Source: H17-190 sp034435615
GTDB taxonomy: Bacteria > Chloroflexota > Dehalococcoidia > SM23-28-2 > HRBIN24
Assembly (NCBI GenBank): GCA_034435615.1
Contig: DAOTWZ010000009.1
Location: forward strand, 1 to 64,000
Direction of reading: 5' to 3'
Length of the DNA: 64,000 nucleotides
Shown: positions 57,402 through 64,000 of the stretch, piece by piece
Layout of the letters: the number at the start of each line of letters is the position of its first letter
Numbering within the stretch: the stretch's first letter is position 1
Translations under genes and position numbers: made by a program
Notes under the pieces: model-generated
Told to the model about the DNA's origin: nothing
Databases searched by the model: none
The model's input: the letters and a program-made list of their open reading frames with translations, nothing else

Positions 57402-60005
57402 CTACCGCAGTAGGAACTTCAGGGTGCGGACCTCGTTGGGCCGCAGGTCCAGGGGGATCCAGCCGTCGTCAGCGCTGACCTCCCTCAGGAGGGCCTCGTT
57501 CAGGTCAACCTCCTCCACCGGCCCCCGGTGGAGGGGCATCCGCAGCCTCCCTCTGAGGGGCCGCGAGGCGGCGTTGTAGGCCCGCACGACGACGCCGTCC
57601 CCCTCCTCCGCCAGCTTCACGGCCGAGACGACGAGCTGGGAGGGCTCGGCCTCCACCAGAGCGGCGGGGGAGGTCAGCCGCCCGGACCCGCCCCGGCCCA
57701 GGGCTGCCCGCAGCGGCCTGGCGAAGCGGTGGGCCTGGGGCATCGCCTCCTCCCAGGTGCCGGCGTAGGTCACCAGGGAATAGTGGAAGCGCCAGCGGCC
57801 CAGCATCTGGGCCTCCGGGGTGACCAGGGCGGGACCGGCGGCCCCGCGTCGCCAGGGAGAGAGGTCCAGGCGGGAGAGCCAGCCCACGCACCGCAGGAGG
57901 GTGAGGGCGAGGGTGACGGTGCCGTCCGGCTCTCGCAGCGCCTCGTACTCCGGCAGGCCGCGGTTGGCCAGCATGAGGCCCCGCTGGCCGTCCTCCACAG
58001 CGCAGAAGCTCTTCTGGGGGAAGGTGCCCAGGGGGAGCTCCCAGGCGTCCGTCGAAGGGGCGGGGGCGTCCACCGGCCTCTCCACCACGCCGAAGTGTTG
58101 CTCGGCACAGGAGCGGTCCGCCCGCAGGCCGCTGGGGAAGTGGACCCGCAGCCGGTGGTCCAGCGCCCGGTTCGTCACCTCCGTCTCGATGTCTATGCGG
58201 GGCACCCCCTCGTACAGGTACACTCGGGCGACGATGGGCACCCTCACCCGCGCCCTAGACCGACGCCCTCCCGAGGCGTCCAGGGAGCGGGGCAGGGAGT
58301 AGACCAGGGCCACCTCCAGGGCGTGGCGCGCCGGCCCCGATTCCAGCACCCTGATACGGGGTGGCTGGGCGGGGACCGTCACCAGTTCGTCCATCGCGGG
58401 CGGGCAGTAGTTGTATTCGTCGCCGCGGTCGCCGCCGTCCACGAAGCGGTTCAGCCCCTGCAGGGCCACGCCCAGGCGCTTGTCGTGGACGGTGAGGGTG
58501 CCGTCGCGGGGGTCGGCCGAGACCTGGAAGAACTCGTTCTCGATGGAGGTGCCGTGGGGGCGGGGGGAGGGGCGGCGTCGTCGCCCGTAGAGGGGCCGGA
58601 AGGCTCGCAGCCCGTGCCCCGGCACCCCGGGGGCGACGAAGCCCAGCCGCACCTCGCCAGCTCCCCGCGGCGCGGCGAGTCGCTGCAGGGGCAGGGCCTC
58701 CCCCTCTTCCGTGAGCAGGGCCGAGGGGAGACGGGCGCCCCGGCTGGGCAGGGAGAGCTGACAGAAGTCGGTGCGGGGGCCGTCCTCGGAGTTGAAGACC
58801 ACCACCCGGCCCTCGCTCCCCGGGGGGGCGGCCGCCCGGGCCAGGGCGGAGGCCGCCTCCTCCAGCGCTGCCTCGCCTATCGCCTGGCAAGCGTCGAAGC
58901 GGCCCGCCATCTCCCGGTGCACCTCGTCGATGGAGCAGCCGCAGATGGAGTCGTGAGGGGCGTTCTGGAGGAGGAGCCGCCAGCCGTGGGTCAGCCGCGA
59001 GGCCGATGGCACGGCCTGGCCGTGGTCGTCGGCCTGCAGGAGGGAGGCCCAGGCGACCAGCGGCTCAGCCCAGCGGGCCAGCAGGTCCTCGCACTCCTGG
59101 TAGCGTTGCTTGATCCACATACGGGCGGAGAGCACCCCGGGGAGGACATGGGAGCGGCTGGCTGAGCGAAACTCCCCCTGGATGAGGGGCAGAGAGAGGA
59201 GCCGCTCGCCCAGCTCACGGCGGACGGCCTCCAGGAGCCAGGGGTAGTCCCCCAGCACCACCTCGGCATCGTCCAGGAGGGCGCTGGCGGCGCGCGCCGC
59301 CTGGGGCAGCCCTTCCTGGGGGCGGCAGTGGTCGTCGCCGTTGGGCAGGAGGATGTAGCGGGTGGTAGCGAAGGGGGCCAGGGCCCGCCGCATCTCCTCC
59401 AGGCGGGCGGCCAGGGCCTGCGGCTCCAGGGGCAGGGAAGCGGCCAGGGAGTAGCCGTAGCGCAGATAGAGGGCCAGCACCTCCGAGCCGTCTGGCGAGG
59501 CCCAGCGGAACTCGCTGGTGGTGGCCTCCTCCCCCACGCCTCGCCAGATGACGACGGTGTCGATGCCGAAGCCCCGCAGGATGGCCGGCAGGTGGGCGAT
59601 GTGGCCGAAGGCGTCCGGGGAGTAGCCCACCAGCATGGGCGGGCCGAAGGAGCGGGCCGCCCGCAGGCCCAGCATCAGGTTCCGCACCCAGGACTCGCCA
59701 CCGATGAGGAATTCGTCGGGGAGGACGTAGTTGGGGCCGATGAGGAGGCGCCCCGCCCGCACCAGCCGCTCGATGTCGCTCCGGCGTTGGGGCCGCACCT
59801 CCAGATAGTCGTCCAGGAGCACGGTCTGGCCGTCCAGCACGAAGCTGCGGAACTCGGGCTCCCGGTCCAGCAGGTCGATGAGGCCGTCCAGCATCTCCAC
59901 CAGCCAGGAGCGGAAGGTCTGGAAGGGCTCGTACCACTCCCTGTCCCAGTGCGTGTGGGGGACCAGCACCAGAGTGTGTCTCGGCGGGCGCGGCGCCTCT
60001 TCCAT
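57402..60005 (-). CDS. GH38 alpha-mannosidase
   Basis: An 867-residue glycosidase that removes mannose from glycans. The zinc and catalytic site opens with VPHTHWDREWYEPFQTFR (about residues 15-32); the nucleophile aspartate lies in YSPDAFGHIAHLPAIL (about 129); the helical domain and large beta C-domain follow. The protein is intracellular (no signal). It sits between a cyclase-family gene and a PHP hydrolase on the same strand, with divergent nagA nearby, so the cluster may degrade Man/GlcNAc-containing glycans. Confidence 0.92.
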   Translation of the reverse strand: MEEAPRPPRHTLVLVPHTHWDREWYEPFQTFRSWLVEMLDGLIDLLDREPEFRSFVLDGQTVLLDDYLEVRPQRRSDIERLVRAGRLLIGPNYVLPDEFLIGGESWVRNLMLGLRAARSFGPPMLVGYSPDAFGHIAHLPAILRGFGIDTVVIWRGVGEEATTSEFRWASPDGSEVLALYLRYGYSLAASLPLEPQALAARLEEMRRALAPFATTRYILLPNGDDHCRPQEGLPQAARAASALLDDAEVVLGDYPWLLEAVRRELGERLLSLPLIQGEFRSASRSHVLPGVLSARMWIKQRYQECEDLLARWAEPLVAWASLLQADDHGQAVPSASRLTHGWRLLLQNAPHDSICGCSIDEVHREMAGRFDACQAIGEAALEEAASALARAAAPPGSEGRVVVFNSEDGPRTDFCQLSLPSRGARLPSALLTEEGEALPLQRLAAPRGAGEVRLGFVAPGVPGHGLRAFRPLYGRRRRPSPRPHGTSIENEFFQVSADPRDGTLTVHDKRLGVALQGLNRFVDGGDRGDEYNYCPPAMDELVTVPAQPPRIRVLESGPARHALEVALVYSLPRSLDASGGRRSRARVRVPIVARVYLYEGVPRIDIETEVTNRALDHRLRVHFPSGLRADRSCAEQHFGVVERPVDAPAPSTDAWELPLGTFPQKSFCAVEDGQRGLMLANRGLPEYEALREPDGTVTLALTLLRCVGWLSRLDLSPWRRGAAGPALVTPEAQMLGRWRFHYSLVTYAGTWEEAMPQAHRFARPLRAALGRGGSGRLTSPAALVEAEPSQLVVSAVKLAEEGDGVVVRAYNAASRPLRGRLRMPLHRGPVEEVDLNEALLREVSADDGWIPLDLRPNEVRTLKFLLR

Positions 60006-60008
60006 GGC

Positions 60009-61421
60009 CTATCCTGCGCTCTCCCCGCGGTCCAGCCAGATAGGGTTGGTGAGGGCCCAGACCGTCTCATCCGGCTCCCGCAGCTCCGCCCGAACGTAGC
60101 CAGGGCCCGCCACGGTCAGCGTGGTGGCGTGGACGTAGTGGTCCGTGGGCACCGTCACGGCCTCCACGTAGCGACCGTCCTGAACCAGCCAGAGGCGCCG
60201 GCCGGCGCCGCCCCTGACCTCCACCCGCAGGGCGAGCGAGCGCCCCCGGGGGGCCGCTCGCTGGCCCATCCTCGCCTCGTAGGAGCCGTCGCCGTCGGCG
60301 TCCGCCTGCAGGAAGAGCTGAGGGCCCTCGGGGCTGAAGGAGACGAAGACGTCGCCCTGGCGTATCCCCTCCAGCAGCGCCGCCGGCGTGGCCGGCCCCC
60401 TGACGTAGACCCAGGTGGTGGGATGCCCTAGGGCCAGGGGATGCCGCGCCGAGCGCCGCAGCGAATGGGTGTCGCTCCCGCCCACGGCCACTATGCGCTG
60501 GCCGGCGCACAGGAGGGAGTCCCAGCGCTCCAGGGACTCCCAGTTGTAGAGGCCCCACGGCCCCTGCCAGACCTCCAGGCAGGAGAAGCCCTCCCACAGG
60601 GGGAAGAGCCAGGGGGAACCGGTGCCCTTGGGGTGGTTGATGGAGATGAGGCCGCCCTCTTCCAGGACGGCACGCTGCAGGGAGCGCAGGGAGTCGGCGT
60701 CGGTGCAGCGGAAGTCGGCCAGGCGGCGGAGCCCCCAGACGTTGGCGTGGCCCCAGTAGGTGGTCACCTCCTCCCCGGGCAGGAGCAGAAGGGGGAGGTG
60801 AGCAAGCGCCTCCAGCTCTGGCAGATGGGCGCAGGTGTTGTGGTCGGTGATGGCCAGGAAGTCCAGCCCCTGCTCCAGGGCGGCCAGGGCCAGCTCCTCC
60901 ACCGTATTCTCACCGTCGGAGTGGTGGCTGTGAGAGTGGAGGTCGCCCCTGAGGTAGCGGTCGCCGGGCAGGGAGGCGGGCGCTGGCAGGGCGCCTGCCT
61001 CCGGGGGCTGGCCGTGCGGCGTATCCTCCGACGACAGCCTCGCCGCTACCTGGTAGCTCACTCCTGGCTCCTGCACGCGGGCGAACCCCAGGACGATATG
61101 CCATACGCCGGGATAGATGGGGCCGGGCAGGTAGCCCGGGGTGGCCCGTTGCCCTTCGATGAAGAACTGGCGCCGGGCGCTGCCGCTCCAGCCGCGGAAG
61201 CCGGGCGCCTGCGGGAATCCCGTCCCCCGCGGGTCGAAGATGCCGATGTCCACCACGTTGCCGTAGCCGAGCCCCAGTGGGGCGTCCAGGGGGCTGTCGA
61301 ACCAATAACTGACCTCGATGCGACCGGTGCCCGGCGGCACCGTGAGGGGAAGATAGAGGTAGCGTCGGCGGCGCGCCTCGGCCGGGGTGACGAAGCCGCT
61401 GAAGGTCGCTTCAGAGGGCAA
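60009..61421 (-). CDS. CehA/McbA-family PHP metallohydrolase
   Basis: A 470-residue protein. Residues 1-160 form a beta-rich domain (RRRRYLYLPLTVPPGTGRI). The PHP domain follows: RGDLHSHSHHSDG (about 170), LAITDHNT (about 203), GEEVTTYWGHANVWG (about 227), SINHPKG (about 270) and VGGSDTHS (about 324), supplying the metal ligands. CehA-type proteins hydrolyse carbamates or phosphoesters. It starts at TTG 61421 after CTGGAGG and is first in a minus-strand run ending at the GH38 and cyclase genes. Confidence 0.82.
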   Translation of the reverse strand: MPSEATFSGFVTPAEARRRRYLYLPLTVPPGTGRIEVSYWFDSPLDAPLGLGYGNVVDIGIFDPRGTGFPQAPGFRGWSGSARRQFFIEGQRATPGYLPGPIYPGVWHIVLGFARVQEPGVSYQVAARLSSEDTPHGQPPEAGALPAPASLPGDRYLRGDLHSHSHHSDGENTVEELALAALEQGLDFLAITDHNTCAHLPELEALAHLPLLLLPGEEVTTYWGHANVWGLRRLADFRCTDADSLRSLQRAVLEEGGLISINHPKGTGSPWLFPLWEGFSCLEVWQGPWGLYNWESLERWDSLLCAGQRIVAVGGSDTHSLRRSARHPLALGHPTTWVYVRGPATPAALLEGIRQGDVFVSFSPEGPQLFLQADADGDGSYEARMGQRAAPRGRSLALRVEVRGGAGRRLWLVQDGRYVEAVTVPTDHYVHATTLTVAGPGYVRAELREPDETVWALTNPIWLDRGESAG

Positions 61422-61510
61422 GAGGCCTCCAGTGGCGGCAGCCCCTTCCCCGGTGCTCTCGCTCGGGGTGCAGGGCTGTGCCGGCCAGACGTGCCATGCT
61501 CGCGCCCTCT

Positions 61511-61541
61511 ATCATAGCCCTCCCTCCCCGTGTAGTATAGA
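61511..61541. promoter_or_regulatory. Divergent -10 boxes between the PHP and nagA genes
   Basis: On the minus strand TATGAT (61516-61511) faces the PHP gene. On the plus strand TAGTAT (61533-61538), overlapping TATAGA, ends seven bases before the nagA ATG, so nagA would be leaderless. The two boxes are about 17 bases apart, so polymerases would compete. Confidence 0.4.
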
Positions 61542-61545
61542 GGCG

Positions 61546-62709
61546 ATGGTCTGGGCCCTCACCGGCGCCCGCGTCCTCACGCCCCAGGAGGAGATCGCCT
61601 CGGGGACGGTGGTGGTAGAGGGCAGCCGCATCGTCGCCGTGGGGGCCCACGTCCGGCCCCCCTCCCAGGGGCAGCTCCTCTCCCTGGCTGGCCTCACCCT
61701 GGTGCCAGGCTTCATAGACCTCCACGTCCACGGTGGCAACGGCTACCGCCTCTCCACCAGCGACCCGGTGGAACTCCAGGCCTACGCCCGCTGGGTGGTG
61801 AGCAGCGGCGTCACCGGCTTCCTAGCCTCCATAGCCGCCACCGGCCATGCCGAGGCGCTGGACTACCTGAAGACCGCCGCTTCCGTCTGCGGCCCGGTCG
61901 CTCGAGGGGCCTCCCTGCTGGGGATACACCTGGAGGGTCCCTTCGTCAGCGCCGCCCACCGCGGCGCCCTGCCCCCCACCTGGCCGCGTGACCCCAGCCT
62001 GGAGGAGCTGGAGGCCTACCTGGAGGCGGCGGGAGGCCATCTGCGGCTCCTCACCCTGGCGCCGGAGCTCTCCGAGGCCAGGGCAGTGATGGAGGTGGCC
62101 CTGAACAGCGGCGTTGCCGTGGCCATGGGGCACACCGATGCCAGCTACGCCGAGGCGAAGGGCGCCCTGGAGGCCGGCATCTCCCTAGTCACCCACATCT
62201 ATAACGCCATGCGACCCTTCCACCACCGCGACCCGGGGCCGGTGGCGGCGGCCCTGGAATCGCCTGGTGTGGTTGCGGAGGTCATAGCCGACGGCGTCCA
62301 TGTCCACCCGGCGGCCGTCAGGCTCCTGCTGCGGGCCAAGGGGGCCCTTCAGGTCGCCCTGGTGACGGACGGCTCGCCCCTGGCCGGGCTCAGCGAGGGC
62401 ATCTTCCACCTGTGGGGACAGGAGGTGCGGCTCGCCGCTGGCCGCGCCACCCTCGCCGATGGCACCCTGGCCGGCTCCGCCCTGACCATGGACCGCATGG
62501 TCGCCAACCTGGTGGAGTGGGGCGACTGCTCCCTCCGGGAGGCAGTGACCATGGCCACCACCGTCCCCGCGCGCGTCCTGGGACTGGCCGGCTACAAGGG
62601 GCGCATCGCCCCTGGCTACGACGCCGACCTGGTGGCCCTGGACGACTCCCTGGAGGTGGTCATGACCTGGGTAGGGGGCGAGCTGGTCTACCAGCGGCCC
62701 CGGCCCTAG
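61546..62709 (+). CDS. nagA: N-acetylglucosamine-6-phosphate deacetylase
   Basis: Deacetylates GlcNAc-6-phosphate in amino-sugar breakdown. From the ATG at 61546 it has 387 residues. Metal-site blocks are FIDLHVHGGNGY (about 56), HLEGPFVS (about 128), MGHTDASY (about 197) and THIYNAMRPFHHRDPG (about 217). The catalytic Asp sits in VTDGSPLAG (about 275). The frame could extend upstream but the next start is far away. It is divergent from the PHP-GH38 run. Its stop shares CTAG with the next gene. Confidence 0.92.
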   Translation: MVWALTGARVLTPQEEIASGTVVVEGSRIVAVGAHVRPPSQGQLLSLAGLTLVPGFIDLHVHGGNGYRLSTSDPVELQAYARWVVSSGVTGFLASIAATGHAEALDYLKTAASVCGPVARGASLLGIHLEGPFVSAAHRGALPPTWPRDPSLEELEAYLEAAGGHLRLLTLAPELSEARAVMEVALNSGVAVAMGHTDASYAEAKGALEAGISLVTHIYNAMRPFHHRDPGPVAAALESPGVVAEVIADGVHVHPAAVRLLLRAKGALQVALVTDGSPLAGLSEGIFHLWGQEVRLAAGRATLADGTLAGSALTMDRMVANLVEWGDCSLREAVTMATTVPARVLGLAGYKGRIAPGYDADLVALDDSLEVVMTWVGGELVYQRPRP

Positions 62710-64000
62710 CTCCTGGTGGCTATTGCATACTGGCCGGCCCCTCGCCCGGCGATGCGCCCGAAGACGGCCCCCGCCATGAGGCCAGAGCCACCAGGGTAGT
62801 TGTGGTAGAAGAGGCCGCCCACCAGCTCCCCGGCGGCGTAGAGGCCAGGCAGGGGGCGGTCATAGATGTCCAGCACCTGCCCCTGCGTGTTGATGCGCAG
62901 GCCACCGTAGGTGAAGGTGATGCCGCAGGTGACAGCGTAGCCCACGAAGGGTGGCGTGTCTATGGGGAGGGCCCAGTTGGACTTAGGGGGCGTGATGCCC
63001 CGCGTCCCCTTGCCGTCCTTGATGGCCGGGTTGAACGTCCCGTCCTGGACGGCGGCGTTGAACTCCCGGACCGTGCGCAGGAAGCCCTCCCGGTCTATGC
63101 CCAGCCGCTCCGCCAGCTCCTCCAGGGTGTCGGCGGTGGCCTTGGTCACCTGGGGGATGCGGTATTCGTCCCGCAGCAGGTGCGTCACCTTGGCATCGAA
63201 TATCTGGAAGGCGATCTGCCCCGGCTGCTTGAGGATCTCCGCCCCGTAGCGAGCGTAGGTATAGTTGCGGAAATCGGCGCCCTCGTCCAGGAAGCGCTGG
63301 CCCAGACGGTTCACCACTATCCCCAGCGGGTAGGAGTGTTTCTGGAAGAGATCGCCCACCTTGCGGTCGCCGTAGGGGGGAGCGTTGGCGTCCCAGGCCA
63401 CGGCGTGGCAGCCGCTCCAGTGGCCGAAGGGCTGGGCACCGATCTCCAGCGCCATGCGGATGCCGTCACCCTGATTGAAGGCGGTGCCGCGGACCTTGGC
63501 CAGGTCCCAGTTGGGCCCCAGGTAGCGGGCCCGCATCTCCGGGTTGGCCTCGAAACCGCCGCAGGCCAGGACGACGCTGCGCGACCCCACCTCCAGATAG
63601 CTTCCCTCCCGCTGCACCAGGACCCCCCTGACCCGTCTGCCGTCATCCGTGAGGAGGCGAAGGGCGCGCGCCTCGTACCAGACCTCGGCCCCGTCCCGCT
63701 CCGCCGCCCGGAAGAGGGCCTCTATGAGCCCCGGCCCGCCCCCTACCGCCTCCACCACCAGGTTGCCGTAGAAGCGGAACCGGTCTCCCACGCGAAAGGC
63801 CTGGCGACCCGTGGCCAGGGTGAAGCGCACCCCTTTCTCCTGCAGCCAGCACATGGTGGGGAAGGCATTGCTCACCAGGCAGGCGAGGAGCTCAGGGTCG
63901 GCCCGGTACTCGCCCAGGCGGGCCACGTCCTCGTAGAACTGGTCTTCGGTGTAGGGGTCCAGCTCCACGGCGTTGGCCTCGGCCTCGCTCAGGTCGGGTA
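62706..64000 (-). CDS. FAD-dependent oxidoreductase (fumarate reductase/TcuA-like flavoprotein), N-terminus outside the window
   Basis: An FAD_binding_2 family protein seen from its C-terminal end; about 430 residues lie here and the frame stays open past 64000, so the Rossmann start is missing. Visible: VVLACGGFEANPEMRARYLG (the Ala-Cys-Gly-Gly motif), FNQGDGIRMALEIGA, a substrate-domain cap, and the C-terminal GLYAAGELVGGLFYHNYPGGSGLMAGAVFGRIAG that binds FAD. Relatives include tricarballylate dehydrogenase, ketosteroid dehydrogenase and fumarate reductase. The substrate cannot be told. Confidence 0.82.
   Translation of the reverse strand, partial: PDLSEAEANAVELDPYTEDQFYEDVARLGEYRADPELLACLVSNAFPTMCWLQEKGVRFTLATGRQAFRVGDRFRFYGNLVVEAVGGGPGLIEALFRAAERDGAEVWYEARALRLLTDDGRRVRGVLVQREGSYLEVGSRSVVLACGGFEANPEMRARYLGPNWDLAKVRGTAFNQGDGIRMALEIGAQPFGHWSGCHAVAWDANAPPYGDRKVGDLFQKHSYPLGIVVNRLGQRFLDEGADFRNYTYARYGAEILKQPGQIAFQIFDAKVTHLLRDEYRIPQVTKATADTLEELAERLGIDREGFLRTVREFNAAVQDGTFNPAIKDGKGTRGITPPKSNWALPIDTPPFVGYAVTCGITFTYGGLRINTQGQVLDIYDRPLPGLYAAGELVGGLFYHNYPGGSGLMAGAVFGRIAGRGAGQYAIATRS

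Noticed and set aside
61411..61497. A 28-residue upstream ORF overlapping the TTG start of the PHP gene
   Set aside because: Weak ribosome site and unconvincing composition; it could be a leader peptide but nothing supports it.
1..64000. CRISPR arrays, insertion sequences, prophage
   Set aside because: I saw no regularly spaced repeats, transposase, integrase or phage structural genes anywhere in the window.

Overview
The window is GC-rich bacterial chromosome, about 70% GC over most of its length, densely packed with short gaps and many 1-4 base gene overlaps. Housekeeping genes dominate: lepA, galU, rsmA, ispE, rnc, smc, ftsY, mutS, mutL, speD, speE, a CCA-adding enzyme and a large Alu-domain type SRP RNA. 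Together with lipoprotein signals, no visible outer-membrane genes, a TIGR03663-type membrane glycosyltransferase, Thermotoga/archaeal-type SpeD and split methionine synthase genes, this suggests a Chloroflexota member, perhaps near Dehalococcoidia. That assignment is inference from gene content.

Layout. 1-5000: the 3' part of a tRNA-Leu, then a complete branched-chain amino acid ABC transporter operon (livG-F-K-H-M) with visibly lower GC. 5015-6617: a minus-strand two-gene unit with a conserved hypothetical protein and a UGSC-family protein whose frame is interrupted by a UGA at exactly the selenocysteine position, followed by a SECIS-like hairpin. 6730-9813: a PadR regulator and modABC molybdate transporter. 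9937-14893: a DUF5343 protein, lepA, a hidden 71-residue ORF with a TTG start, an enoyl-ACP reductase-like SDR, and galU. 15003-16494: SRP RNA and a G5/3D-domain cell-wall protein. 17119-21793: rsmA, ispE, a membrane protein, a PHP protein, an acetyltransferase and an M20 peptidase. 21790-23527: CCA-adding enzyme and two tandem small zinc-ribbon genes; the second reads through an in-frame UGA followed by another SECIS-like hairpin. 23673-28789: rnc, smc and a membrane serine protease.

29856-37324: ftsY is coupled to four membrane or envelope genes, probably a surface glycoconjugate pathway. 37401-39852: a nuoE/nuoF-type NADH module without the rest of complex I. 39946-47626: mutS-mutL, speD-speE, and separate genes for the N- and C-terminal halves of a MetE-like methionine synthase behind a leader of about 235 nt. 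47967-55193: small membrane proteins, an amidase, an LLM flavoprotein, a type II NADH dehydrogenase, tRNA-Gly, an RDD protein and a geranylgeranyl reductase-like flavoprotein. 55319-64000: a TIM-barrel/LysM protein, a cyclase-family hydrolase, a GH38 alpha-mannosidase, a PHP metallohydrolase, nagA, and a partial FAD-dependent dehydrogenase leaving the window.

The most interesting result is the pair of candidate UGA-recoded genes (5015-5554 and 21790-22011). One matches a known selenoprotein family and the other resembles nothing I recognise as one. Both carry a hairpin at the spacing expected of a bacterial SECIS. No selA, selB, selC or selD gene is visible here, so the machinery would have to lie elsewhere in the genome.
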